Source of the DNA: Dongia_A sp035695765
GTDB taxonomy: Bacteria > Pseudomonadota > Alphaproteobacteria > Dongiales > Dongiaceae
Direction: 5' to 3'
DNA length: 64,000 bases
Assembly: GCA_035695765.1 (NCBI GenBank)
Contig: DASRRI010000088.1
Coordinates: 62,001-126,000, forward strand
The notes beneath the pieces were generated by a model that was not told the DNA's origin, made no database searches, and saw only the letters and a list, made by a program, of their open reading frames with translations. How positions within the stretch are numbered: the stretch's first letter is position 1; every line of letters starts with the position of its first letter. The position numbers and the translations under genes were made by a program. This document shows positions 1 to 7,971 of this stretch, one piece after another.

Positions 1-350
1 TTGATCGCGGCGACCTTGCCGGCCACGTCGTCCAGGCTGCGCACAGCAGAGTCCCGCCGGGCCACGATGACGCTGTGATAGGTGGCGCCGACGCAGCCGT
101 CGACGGCGTAGACCGGCGTCGCGACCAAAGTCACGCGGTCCCTTAGCAGATGCGTCAGCGGAAAGCCGCAGGTCTGCGCGATGAAGAGATCGGGCGCCAG
201 CCACAGCTCGTAGAGATCCTCCTCTGTGTCCCCTCGCTCGGGAATGTCGCCGAGGCCTGCCGCCCGCCAATGCCGCGACAGGCCGACCCACCAGGCATCG
301 CGCGCGGCGACGCGTTCCGGCATGTCATACATCGAGATCATGGCGCGCAT
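1..350 (-). CDS. PhnD-like phosphate/phosphonate ABC substrate-binding protein (partial)
   Basis: The gene runs off the left edge, so only about the first 116 residues are present. The visible start reads MRAMISMYDMPE, followed by a binding-protein-like stretch with TCGFPLTHLL and a later VGATYHSVIVARRDS segment. This pattern is typical of the PhnD-like periplasmic-binding fold (PF12974), usually annotated as phosphate/phosphite/phosphonate binding. No signal peptide is visible before the fold begins, which is common in this subgroup and leaves open whether the protein is exported. Its start codon lies 1 nt beyond the stop of the tandem GFA gene upstream, so the two are very probably cotranscribed. 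The ligand cannot be deduced. Confidence 0.7.
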   Translation of the reverse strand, partial: MRAMISMYDMPERVAARDAWWVGLSRHWRAAGLGDIPERGDTEEDLYELWLAPDLFIAQTCGFPLTHLLRDRVTLVATPVYAVDGCVGATYHSVIVARRDSAVRSLDDVAGKVAAI

Positions 351-351
351 G

Positions 352-1197
352 TCAGAACGTCACCGGATTGGCCGCCATGCTGCCCGGCGACTGCGCGACA
401 TCGTCCTTGATCTGGTAATAATCGCCCTTGTTCTCCGTAAAGATGTGCCGCGCCGAGACGAGCCCGGTCGGCAGATCGAGCGCGCCGGCTGCGATCGAGA
501 CGTAGTTGCGGTGAGCGGCCTCCCAGAACAGGCTCGCCCCGCACTCTCGGCAGAAGCCGCGCCGCGCCGTATCGGACGATACATACCAGGCGATCTTGTC
601 GGCGCCGCTCAGTTCGATATTGGGCCAGGTGCTGGCGGTGTAGCCGCCGAAATGGCCGTGCCAGCGCAGGCACTGGCCGCAATGGCACCACGCGATGTCG
701 CGCATCTTGCCGCGCACCTTGAACGCGACGCCGGCGCACAGGCAGCTTCCCCGATGTTCCGCAATGTCCCGGGAAACCGGTGGTCGCGGATCGCCCTCTT
801 GCACCCCGCCCCCCACGGATTCCACGAACAAGGGCGCGTCGTCCGGCATGGCGTAATAGTCGCCCTTATGCGCAGCCCAGATGTGCGCCGTGGTCGCCAG
901 GCCGGTCGGCTGGTCGAGCGATCCGGCAGTCACGTCCATCGCCGACCCATCCTTGGCGCGCCAGAACAGCTTCGACCCGCAGAGCGCGCAGAAACCGCGT
1001 TCGGCATCGGCTGAGGAGGCGTACCAATGCAGATGCTCTACACCTTCCAGCCGATAGTCGCCGGGCCGGCCACCCACATAGGCGCCGAGCGAGCCGTGCC
1101 AGCGGCGGCACATGCCGCAATGGCAGACGGTCAGCGCCGTGTGATCGCCACCATAGTGATAGCGGATGGAACCGCATGAGCATCGTCCCTGCAGCAT
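352..1197 (-). CDS. tandem GFA-domain (CENP-V/Mss4-like) zinc protein
   Basis: The 281-residue protein consists of two successive GFA domains (glutathione-dependent formaldehyde-activating/CENP-V fold, PF04828), about residues 1-125 and 150-275. Each has the zinc-binding cysteine pattern CxC, CxCxxC and CxxC. In copy 1 these are C6/C8, C25/C27/C30 and the GFCALCG segment. Copy 2 has CLC, CHCGQC and GFCRECG. Single-domain proteins of about 120-150 residues are the norm, so this is an internal duplication. The start is supported by AGGGG seven bases upstream. The true reaction of most GFA relatives is unknown, and the formaldehyde label is historical. It heads an apparent two-gene operon with the PhnD-like gene. 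Confidence 0.85.
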   Translation of the reverse strand: MLQGRCSCGSIRYHYGGDHTALTVCHCGMCRRWHGSLGAYVGGRPGDYRLEGVEHLHWYASSADAERGFCALCGSKLFWRAKDGSAMDVTAGSLDQPTGLATTAHIWAAHKGDYYAMPDDAPLFVESVGGGVQEGDPRPPVSRDIAEHRGSCLCAGVAFKVRGKMRDIAWCHCGQCLRWHGHFGGYTASTWPNIELSGADKIAWYVSSDTARRGFCRECGASLFWEAAHRNYVSIAAGALDLPTGLVSARHIFTENKGDYYQIKDDVAQSPGSMAANPVTF

Positions 1198-1347
1198 CGG
1201 GGAGCCCCTTTTATGCCTTCAAACCTAGATAATCAGGATGTTAACGCCACGTCCGCATAAATACGTCCGGTTTCGGTCCGCGACCGTCTTGGCGCGGGCC
1301 GGCAACTTGTATATACAGGTAGCATAGATTCCGGACCCAAACTGCAG

Positions 1348-2307
1348 ATGTCCACCGTCCCACCCGCCTTGCCCACCGCGTCCAGCTCGGACGCATCCCG
1401 CTTTTTCATCGATTGGCCCACACTTTTCCTTGCGATCGGCGTCTACGCGACCTTCGCCATCGTGACGCTGAACTATCACGCGTTGCCGTGGTGGCTGGTG
1501 CTGCCGCTGGGCGCTTTCATTGTTTGCCTGCACGGCTCGTTGCAGCATGAGGCGACGCATGGCTTCCCCACCAAATGGGAAGCGGTCAATTCCTTCATCG
1601 TCGGCTGGCCGCTCTGGCTGTGGCTGCCTTATCTCAGCTACCGCGTCACGCACCGCACCCATCACATCGATGAGAACCTGACCAATCCGGAACTGGATCC
1701 GGAATCCAACTACCTAACCGCAGAGCAGATCGTCGCCATGTCGCCGCTGCGCCTGTTGGTGCGCACAGTGATGCGCTCTCTGGGCGGACGGATGCTGTTT
1801 GGCCCGGCCTATTATTGCTTCTTCGCCTGGCGGGAGAAGGTGCTGGCCGTGCGCGACCGGCGGTGGCGGCGGCTGCGTCCGCTGCTGTGGCATCTGCCTG
1901 CCGCGGCCGCTGTGTTCTATTGGGTGTTGGTGGTATGCGATATCCCGCTATCGGCGTACATCGTCTTCTTCGCCTACCCCGGCACCGCGCTGACGCTGGT
2001 TCGCTCCTATGCGGAACATCGCGCCGCAGGCCCGGTGCAGCAGCGCACGGTGATCTGCGAGTCCAACTTCTTCTGGAGCTGGCTGTTCCTCTACAACAAT
2101 CTGCACCTCATCCACCACCGTCATCCGCGCCTCGCCTGGCATCAGCGGCGCAAGCAATATGAGGCAGAGAAGGCAAGCCTCTCGCCCGAGCTCGGCTATT
2201 ACCGGCTCGGCGGCTATGCAGAAGTGTTCGGCAAGTGGTTCCTGCGGGCCAAAGAGCCAATGGTGCATCCGGCGGAGATTCGCGTTCCGACGCACCAGGC
2301 GGCCTGA
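1348..2307 (+). CDS. fatty acid desaturase family membrane protein
   Basis: The 319-residue protein has the three histidine boxes of membrane di-iron desaturases: HEATH at 67-71, HRTHH at 102-106 and HLIHHRHP at 253-260, plus an extra His in YAEHR near 224. Hydrophobic segments at about 24-62, 84-98 and 183-215 flank the boxes, consistent with an integral membrane enzyme whose metal ligands face the cytoplasm. The family (PF00487) desaturates or hydroxylates acyl chains or related lipids; the substrate is not evident. It is monocistronic and convergent with the next gene. It is divergent from the GFA gene, and the two share the 150-bp region 1198-1347 as a promoter region. Confidence 0.87.
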   Translation: MSTVPPALPTASSSDASRFFIDWPTLFLAIGVYATFAIVTLNYHALPWWLVLPLGAFIVCLHGSLQHEATHGFPTKWEAVNSFIVGWPLWLWLPYLSYRVTHRTHHIDENLTNPELDPESNYLTAEQIVAMSPLRLLVRTVMRSLGGRMLFGPAYYCFFAWREKVLAVRDRRWRRLRPLLWHLPAAAAVFYWVLVVCDIPLSAYIVFFAYPGTALTLVRSYAEHRAAGPVQQRTVICESNFFWSWLFLYNNLHLIHHRHPRLAWHQRRKQYEAEKASLSPELGYYRLGGYAEVFGKWFLRAKEPMVHPAEIRVPTHQAA

Positions 2308-2317
2308 CCTCGCGCAA

Positions 2318-2345
2318 AGGCCGCTACTCGGGCGGCCTCTTGTCT
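2318..2345 (+). terminator. probable rho-independent terminator of the desaturase gene
   Basis: A 7-bp inverted repeat (AGGCCGC at 2318-2324 and GCGGCCT at 2332-2338) is followed by a T-rich tail, CTTGTCTTTCTT. It overlaps the last codons of the convergent downstream gene, so it may act in both directions. The T tract is interrupted, hence the moderate confidence. Confidence 0.5.
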
Positions 2346-2923
2346 TTCTTCAATGACGCACGATGACGATCCAGCTGGCTGCGATAGCCTTCGGCGTCGC
2401 CGTAATCCTCGAAGCCGGAGTAGCGTCCGTGCGAGCCCATGACGCGCGTGGCGTGCTTGATGGGGCACCAATATTGCTCGGTGCGCGAGGTGATCTCCCG
2501 GACATAGGCGATGAGGCCGTTGGCATAGGAGCAATAGGTGCAGTTGAGCTTCTCTATTGCGTTGAGATAGGCAAGATGGCCGCGATCGAAGGCGATGTAA
2601 TCCCGCCGGCGAACCTTCGGGATGCCATAAACGGGAAAGCAGGCCACCTGATAGATCGTAATGAACAGGTCCAGCAGGACGAATGGAACGATCAGGGAAT
2701 AGATGATCGGCGCGGTCAGTACCACCATCGGCCGCGCATTCAGCAGGTAGCTCGAGAGCTTGACCTGCAGCTCGCGGTGACGCCGCAGCAATTCCTGCCC
2801 GAAGATGATTCTGCCATGCTCCAGGCCGATGCGAAGTCCGGCGGCGCGTTGCGCCAGCTCCACGTCGAGCTCGGCTTCCAGTGACTTGATCCGCTCTATC
2901 AGGGCGGCAATTTGCGGGTTCAT
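2324..2923 (-). CDS. uncharacterised membrane protein with cysteine motif
   Basis: I do not recognise a characterised family for this 199-residue protein. Residues 1-60 are charged and probably helical or coiled. A long hydrophobic stretch at about 65-100 (PMVVLTAPIIYSLIVPFVLL and on) could be one long or two short membrane segments. The C-terminal half is soluble and holds a CxxC pair (NCTYCSYANG) and a further Cys-His pair (WCPIKHA). These could bind a metal or a cofactor. It is monocistronic. The frame is convincing because codon use matches its neighbours and the protein has clear domain structure. Function unknown. Confidence 0.7.
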   Translation of the reverse strand: MNPQIAALIERIKSLEAELDVELAQRAAGLRIGLEHGRIIFGQELLRRHRELQVKLSSYLLNARPMVVLTAPIIYSLIVPFVLLDLFITIYQVACFPVYGIPKVRRRDYIAFDRGHLAYLNAIEKLNCTYCSYANGLIAYVREITSRTEQYWCPIKHATRVMGSHGRYSGFEDYGDAEGYRSQLDRHRASLKKDKRPPE

Positions 2924-3000
2924 GCGCGCGCTCCTTCGCAGTCAAGCGAAGATGAGTCTAGCATGCTTCCGCTGGCTGGCGGGTCGTCCGAACGGGTAGC

Positions 3001-4527
3001 TCAGTATCCCGGAACGCCGCCCTCTGCCTTGCGCTTGGCGACATATTCCTTGAGCGCTTCGTCGATCCCCGGGTCGATCGGCGGTGGGGTGTACTCGGCC
3101 AGCAATTGCTTCCAGATCGCGTTGGCGTGCTGCGCGGCTTCCACCGCACCGGCCAGGCGCCAGGTCTCGAAGTTGCGCCAGTCGCTCACCAGCGGGGCGT
3201 AGAACGCGTTCTCGTAGCGCGCCAGGGTGTGGGAGGAGCCGAAGAAGTGGCCGCCAGGGCCGACTTCCTTGATGGCATCGACGGCGAGCGTGTCGTCATT
3301 CACTTCCAGCGGCCGCATGAATTCCGTCATGCCCTGGATCATCTCGGCATCCACCACCATCTTCTCGAACGAGGCGACGAGGCCGCCTTCCATCCATCCC
3401 GCGCTGTGCAGGATGAGGTTGGCGTGGCCCATGACGGCGCCCCAGAGCGACATCTCGGATTCATAGGCCGCCTGGGCATCGACGGCATTGGCGGCGCAGG
3501 CGTTGCTGGAGCGGAACGGCAGCTTGTAGCGCCGCGCCAGCTGGCCGCCGGCCATGGCGGCGCGGGTATATTCCGGCGTGCCGAAGGCCGGTGCGCCGGT
3601 CTTCATGTCGACGTTGGACGTGAACCCGCCATAGACGCACGGCACGCCCGGATTTATCATCTGGATGAAGCAGAGGCCGGCCAGCGCTTCGGCATTCTGC
3701 AGCGCCAGCGCGCCCGCGATGGTGGCGGGCGCCATTGCGCCCGACAGCGTGAATGGCGTCAGCACCACCGGCTGGCCATGCTCCGCCATCGCCATCAAGC
3801 CCTGCAGCATCGGCGTGTCGAGGCGCAGCGGCGAGTTGCTGTTGACGATCGAGAACAGGCTCGGCTCCCGTGCCAGCTGCTCCTTGCTGATGCCGCGTGC
3901 GATGCAGATCATCTCCACCGCGTCGAGGATGCGCTCGCGCCCCAGGCTGTATGGATGCCAGATGCGGTCCGTCAGCGTGATCGCCGCATAGTGCGCGTCG
4001 AGATGCCGGGTCAATGGCGGGATGTCCGCCGGCTCCACCGGATAGCCGCCGAGGAATTGCACGACGTTCAGGCTCTGCGCGAGGCGCAGCAGGTTGCAGT
4101 AGTCCTCGAAGTTGCCCGGCCGGCGCCCGCGATCGAGATCCGACACGTTGGGCGCCGAGGCGACGGAACCGAAATTGATGTGATTGGCGCCGAAGGTCAG
4201 GTTGCGCTCCGGCACCCGCGCATGAAGCGTGAATTCCGCCGGTGCCTTGCTGACATATTCCGCAACCAGGTGACGGTCGAAGCGGAGGCGCTGGGTGCCG
4301 GGCACCAGTTCCGCGCCCTTGGCGATGGCGCGGCCCCGGGCCTGTTCGTCCAGGAACTCGATGCCGAACTCTTCCAGGATGCGCATCGAGGCGTCGTGGA
4401 TGCGTTCGATCTGCTCCTCGTTCAGGACCTCGACGGGCTTGTAAGGGTTGCGATAAGTGCGCCATGGCAACTGCTTCACGCCGCCGACTGTGCGGCGTTC
4501 GCGGCGCGCGCGCGGCTCTCGTTGCAT
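3001..4527 (-). CDS. trimethylamine methyltransferase (MttB) family protein, non-pyrrolysine type
   Basis: The 508-residue protein belongs to the MttB superfamily (PF06253). These TIM-barrel methyltransferases move a methyl group from a quaternary or tertiary amine to a corrinoid protein. The frame is open throughout, with no in-frame amber codon in the conserved PGVPCVYGGF / SNVDMKTGAPAFGTPE region where true MttB carries pyrrolysine. It is therefore of the MtgB/MtpB-like class acting on substrates such as glycine betaine or proline betaine. I chose the internal Met at 4527 (MQREPRARRERR), because family members begin with a basic leader and the longer frame adds an atypical segment. No corrinoid protein or activator is adjacent. 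Sarcosine oxidase and a GbdR-like regulator within 12 kb make a betaine-related role plausible but unproven. Confidence 0.85.
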   Translation of the reverse strand: MQREPRARRERRTVGGVKQLPWRTYRNPYKPVEVLNEEQIERIHDASMRILEEFGIEFLDEQARGRAIAKGAELVPGTQRLRFDRHLVAEYVSKAPAEFTLHARVPERNLTFGANHINFGSVASAPNVSDLDRGRRPGNFEDYCNLLRLAQSLNVVQFLGGYPVEPADIPPLTRHLDAHYAAITLTDRIWHPYSLGRERILDAVEMICIARGISKEQLAREPSLFSIVNSNSPLRLDTPMLQGLMAMAEHGQPVVLTPFTLSGAMAPATIAGALALQNAEALAGLCFIQMINPGVPCVYGGFTSNVDMKTGAPAFGTPEYTRAAMAGGQLARRYKLPFRSSNACAANAVDAQAAYESEMSLWGAVMGHANLILHSAGWMEGGLVASFEKMVVDAEMIQGMTEFMRPLEVNDDTLAVDAIKEVGPGGHFFGSSHTLARYENAFYAPLVSDWRNFETWRLAGAVEAAQHANAIWKQLLAEYTPPPIDPGIDEALKEYVAKRKAEGGVPGY

Positions 4528-4642
4528 GGCTGATCCTTTCACCCGAAACAATCTGGTCTCACCGACCCGATACCAGCCCCCCGCCGCCCACGCCAATGAG
4601 ATTTGAGGCGCCGGCAGCCGCTATTTTTCGATGACGGAGGGG

Positions 4643-4674
4643 CAAAAGAATCCGGGGGCCAAACGGCCCCCGGA
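4643..4674 (-). terminator. rho-independent terminator
   Basis: A perfect 10-bp stem (TCCGGGGGCC at 4651-4660, GGCCCCCGGA at 4665-4674) with a 4-nt loop is followed on the minus strand by TTCTTTTGCC. It lies just past the stop codon of the minus-strand gene ending at 4700 and separates it from the methyltransferase gene. Confidence 0.8.
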
Positions 4675-4699
4675 CTGACACTTTCGCTGGCTCGGCCGG

Positions 4700-5599
4700 T
4701 TACTTGGAAGCGATCACCGGGATGCCGGTGTCCTTGACCAGCTTGATCTTGACCTTGGACAGTTCGCCGGCGGTGACGTTGAGCTTTTCCTTGCCCCACA
4801 TGTCGCCGAAGCGGGCAATCAGCAGATACTTGCCCTCACGCAGCATGATCTTGGGGGTGGGCGAGGTCTGCTCCGTCACCAGCTCATACTCGCCCTTGTC
4901 ATTCGGCCTGGCGCGCACGACCTGCCAGGTCACGTCCTGCTTGACCTTGTTCTTGCCGTTGAGGGCGACCGCCTCGGTATAGCCGGCATAGAGATTGAGC
5001 GTGTAGTCGTACGACTGGCCGGCCTTCAGGGGTACCACCAGATCGGCGGTTGTTCCGTTATAGCTGGCGCGCACGACATAGCCGCCGGCGGGAACGGTGA
5101 AGCTGGCGGTCGGCGCGGTGACGATATCGACCCGTTCGCCCTTGGTCGGCTGGCCCTTCACATAGGTGAGCATTTCCCACTGGATCGGCTCGGTGACCGG
5201 CTTGCGTCCCTTGGACGTGATCATCTTGATGTTGATCGCCGACATGCCGAAGGTGACAGTCCGCACTACCGGCTCCTTGCCGACCGTAAAGGTTTGCTTG
5301 GCGGCGACACCCTTTGACTGGCCCAGCACCTGATACTGGCCGGGCTTCAGCTTGGTCTTGAGGATTGCCGCCTTCTCCTCAATTGTCGCCTTCTTGGCCG
5401 GCTTGCCGTTCTTGTCGAGCTTGGTGATGGTCCAGGAGACCGGCTCGGTCATCGCCTTGCCATTGAGGCCATTCGTGGCGCTGATGGTGACCTCGGCCTC
5501 CGCGGCTGCTGCCATGACGGCATTGCTGGTCATCAGAGATGCTGCAGCGGAGACGCCGACAGCCAACAAGAAAGTCGCAACGCGCGTGATGATCCGCAC
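4700..5599 (-). CDS. exported protein with three internal repeats (Ig/CNA-B-like)
   Basis: The protein has an N-terminal hydrophobic signal (ITRVATFLLAVGVSAAASL) ending in an AAA-rich cleavage region. Three consecutive units of about 85 residues follow, each with the same order of elements: a beta strand, a [VI]xWx[IVM] strand (VSWTITK, IQWEMLT, VTWQVVR), a loop, a PGQY/AGGY/EGKY turn, and a closing K-rich strand. This suggests a periplasmic stalk or carboxypeptidase-regulatory-like beta-sandwich repeat protein. I placed the start at the GTG of VRIITRV because GAGGGG lies six bases upstream; the longer frame starts at an unsupported TTG. Function unknown. It appears monocistronic. Confidence 0.75.
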   Translation of the reverse strand: MRIITRVATFLLAVGVSAAASLMTSNAVMAAAAEAEVTISATNGLNGKAMTEPVSWTITKLDKNGKPAKKATIEEKAAILKTKLKPGQYQVLGQSKGVAAKQTFTVGKEPVVRTVTFGMSAINIKMITSKGRKPVTEPIQWEMLTYVKGQPTKGERVDIVTAPTASFTVPAGGYVVRASYNGTTADLVVPLKAGQSYDYTLNLYAGYTEAVALNGKNKVKQDVTWQVVRARPNDKGEYELVTEQTSPTPKIMLREGKYLLIARFGDMWGKEKLNVTAGELSKVKIKLVKDTGIPVIASK

Positions 5600-5709
5600 G
5601 GGGCACCCCTCAAAAATCAAGTATGTGAAAGACTTAATACCCTATGGACTCGTTCCGTCTCAAGCCTTCGTTCGGGGTACATCATCCGGCGAGTTTATTA
5701 ACAGTTCCT

Positions 5710-6438
5710 TTATCGCGCACGCAGCCTCGCCGTCACGAAAGCTGTCATATGAAACCGGGCGTGATCCACCTGGTATCGCCACTTCACTCCAACCGGGCAC
5801 GCCAGCCGCGCCAGGCATCCGACATTGCTGCATGATCCTGATTCACATTGCACCGCAACAACGTGATCGATGCAGCGATCGACGTCATAACCTACGGTGG
5901 AAAAGGCATTCACCGGACAGTGCGTCAGGCACGGTCGGTCCACACAAGTGTCGCAGGGGTGCTGTTGTTCCTCGCACCGCAGATCGATTTCGCTGCGCAG
6001 AAGTATAGCGGCGCGATAAGCGTGCCAGAGGCCATAGTCCGGATGGATCTGAATCCCGAGCGGCGAGGACCGCACGCCCTCCGCCCGCTCCGCCCAGCGT
6101 TGGAATGGCCAGCACGGAGGGCCGGTGAAGGGATAGAGCGCGATGCCATCCATTGAACGCGCGATCGGATCGACAACCTGCCGCGTCCATCGGTCCAGCG
6201 GGTCCTGGCCGTCCATCGCCGCGATCTCGGCGCCGCTCTTGTCCCAAAGCTCGGAGCCTACGTTACCGATGAGGATGAGGGTCTTCGCCCATGGCGCTTC
6301 GGCGAGGATATTCCGATCTGACTCGCGTTCGGTTGCGAATCCCCCACGCACGCGCAGACCAATGCGCGCAAGCGCATCTCGCAATTCAGGCAGCGTCACA
6401 CGCACTCCTGGACGCGGCCGTAGGCGCAAGTCTAGCAT
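5710..6438 (-). CDS. 4Fe-4S ferredoxin-like protein (QueG-like iron-sulfur domain)
   Basis: The 242-residue protein carries CDTCVDRPCLTHCPVNAF, a CxxCxxxxCxxxCP ligand set for one [4Fe-4S] cluster. A second Cys-rich segment (C-ESGSC-SNVGC-LARLACPV) probably holds another cluster. The N-terminal 140 residues are a soluble domain with Trp/Pro-rich motifs (GPPCWPFQRW), resembling the epoxyqueuosine-reductase-like neighbourhood but too short for QueG. It is probably an electron-transfer or small-molecule redox protein; the substrate is unknown. It is divergent from the HD-domain gene with only 35 bp between start codons, so the promoters must overlap. Confidence 0.7.
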   Translation of the reverse strand: MLDLRLRPRPGVRVTLPELRDALARIGLRVRGGFATERESDRNILAEAPWAKTLILIGNVGSELWDKSGAEIAAMDGQDPLDRWTRQVVDPIARSMDGIALYPFTGPPCWPFQRWAERAEGVRSSPLGIQIHPDYGLWHAYRAAILLRSEIDLRCEEQQHPCDTCVDRPCLTHCPVNAFSTVGYDVDRCIDHVVAVQCESGSCSNVGCLARLACPVGVKWRYQVDHARFHMTAFVTARLRAR

Positions 6439-6473
6439 GGCGCCCTTTGCGCCAGCCTGAAGGGCATCTCGTC

Positions 6474-7055
6474 ATGCTTGAATCCGGAACCGTCAGCTTC
6501 ACACGCATGGATGAAGGAACGAGGGAAGAATATCAGCTCCTCGACCGCATCTACAAGAAATTGGACCTTGAACTCGCGGACAACGCGCTGGGGCTGCTGA
6601 ACCGGCTGCGCGGCGACAAGATGGGGTACCAGATCGACCGATACGAGCACAGCCTGCAGACCGCCACGCGTGCGTTCCGTGATGGCGCGGACGAGGAAAC
6701 CATCGTCATTGCCCTGCTACACGATATCGGCGACACCCTGGCGCCGTGGAATCATTCGGACCTGGCCGCCGCGATCCTGCAGCCCTATGTCAGTCCGGAC
6801 AATCACTGGCTGGTGCAGCATCACGGCATCTTCCAGGGATACTATTTCTGGCACCACACCGGCGGCGACCGCTTCGCGCGTGAACGCTACCGCGGCCATC
6901 CGATGTTCGAACGAACGGCCGACTTCTGCGAGCGTTGGGACCAGACTTCATTCGACCCGAACTACGACACCCTGCCCTTCGACGCGTTCGAGCCGATGGT
7001 GCGCCGGCTGTTCGCGAGGGCGCCGTTCGGCAATGGCGCGGGAGCGGCGGCATGA
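6474..7055 (+). CDS. HD-domain metal-dependent hydrolase
   Basis: The 193-residue protein shows an HD-type metal site: the His of YEHSLQTATRA, the His-Asp pair in LLHDIGD, and downstream His residues in NHSDLA and QHHGIFQGYYFWHH. The arrangement resembles the small HD hydrolases/oxygenases related to PhnZ and myo-inositol oxygenase, which can bind two metals. The chosen start, an ATG at 6474, begins the region of family similarity; upstream in-frame sequence is the shadow of the divergent gene. The stop overlaps the start of the VOC gene (ATGA), implying translational coupling. The substrate is unknown. Phosphonate-type chemistry is possible because PhnZ relatives share this fold. Confidence 0.75.
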   Translation: MLESGTVSFTRMDEGTREEYQLLDRIYKKLDLELADNALGLLNRLRGDKMGYQIDRYEHSLQTATRAFRDGADEETIVIALLHDIGDTLAPWNHSDLAAAILQPYVSPDNHWLVQHHGIFQGYYFWHHTGGDRFARERYRGHPMFERTADFCERWDQTSFDPNYDTLPFDAFEPMVRRLFARAPFGNGAGAAA

Positions 7056-7441
7056 GCTTCGTCACCGGCATCGGCGGTGTGTTCTTCAAGTCCCGCAATC
7101 CATCGGACCTGGCGCGCTGGTATCACGACGTGCTCGGCGTGCCGGCCGATGCTGAATCCGCCAGTTGGGCCTTTCCCTGGCAGGATCAGAATGGCAAGCC
7201 CGGTTATACGGTCTGGGGCGTGTTACGCTCTTCGACCAGCTATTTCGGCAATTCCGGCCAGACCTTCATGGTCGCCCTCCGCGTTTCCGATCTGGACGGG
7301 GCGCTCAAGCGGCTTCGCGAGTCCGGCACGCAAGTCGATGATCGCATTGAAAAAACCATCGAAGGCCGGTTCGGCTGGTTTGTCGATCCCGACGGCCGGC
7401 GCGTCGAACTGTGGGAACCTGCCCCGCTCGATCATGGATAG
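7052..7441 (+). CDS. VOC-family (glyoxalase/dioxygenase-like) protein
   Basis: The 129-residue protein has the paired beta-alpha-beta-beta-beta modules of the vicinal oxygen chelate fold. The N-terminal signature includes NPSDLARWYHDVLGV, and the C-terminal strand is DPDGRRVELWEP, whose Glu is the usual metal ligand. Members are glyoxalases, extradiol dioxygenases, resistance proteins or epimerases; which applies here cannot be told. It starts within the stop codon of the HD-domain gene, so the two form a coupled pair. Confidence 0.8.
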   Translation: MSFVTGIGGVFFKSRNPSDLARWYHDVLGVPADAESASWAFPWQDQNGKPGYTVWGVLRSSTSYFGNSGQTFMVALRVSDLDGALKRLRESGTQVDDRIEKTIEGRFGWFVDPDGRRVELWEPAPLDHG

Positions 7442-7543
7442 GGCTTGACCGCCTGTCGGCGCCATGTGCGGTCGATCACAGACGGAGAGCGGCCAGTTTC
7501 CTAGACTCCCCTCATGCCTGATTCGCGGTTTGCGAGGGGTTCC

Positions 7544-7810
7544 ATGCTTCGGTTACTGGGCCTCCTGACTTTGGTACTGGTCGCAGTCTGTCTGGTGGTG
7601 GGCGCGTCACTCGCGCTGGCTGATGAGGGCGCCGTGCCGGCTGCCGTTACGGCCACGGACCGCACCGTCGAAGCGGTTGATCCCGATCGCCGCGTGATCG
7701 ATGACTCCCTCGTCTCTGCCGAAGATGTCTACGAGTTCGACTTCGTCGTGAAGTCGGACGACAGGCTGAATCCGGAATTCGACGAACCGACCGACTTACT
7801 GGAAATCTGA
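7544..7810 (+). CDS. small exported or membrane-anchored acidic protein
   Basis: The 88-residue protein begins with a strong hydrophobic segment (LLGLLTLVLVAVCLVVGASL) and an ALA-DEG cleavage-like site. A short acidic tail rich in Asp/Glu follows. No family is recognised. The start at 7544 is favoured because GAGGGG lies four bases upstream; an in-frame ATG at 7514 has no ribosome site. The following small ORF starts one base after its stop. Confidence 0.55.
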   Translation: MLRLLGLLTLVLVAVCLVVGASLALADEGAVPAAVTATDRTVEAVDPDRRVIDDSLVSAEDVYEFDFVVKSDDRLNPEFDEPTDLLEI

Positions 7811-7811
7811 A

Positions 7812-7961
7812 ATGACCAAATCATCGATCAAGATCGTCCGGCCTTGGCCGGCCGAGCAGCCGCGCCCACCGATCGTGCATCGCCCAGGCTGTCCATGCCC
7901 GGCGACGCAACAATCGGCGAACAAGCGGCGTCCGCAGCGGGTCCGTCAATCGGCGGCGTAA
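7812..7961 (+). CDS. possible 49-residue basic peptide
   Basis: This ORF begins one base after the preceding stop codon and encodes a Pro/Arg-rich peptide with a CPC motif (HRPGCPCPATQQ). The position suggests translational coupling to the small exported protein. No family is recognised, and the Shine-Dalgarno is weak (GGAAA). It could be a spurious GC-rich ORF. Confidence 0.3.
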   Translation: MTKSSIKIVRPWPAEQPRPPIVHRPGCPCPATQQSANKRRPQRVRQSAA

Positions 7962-7971
7962 AAGCTCCGCG

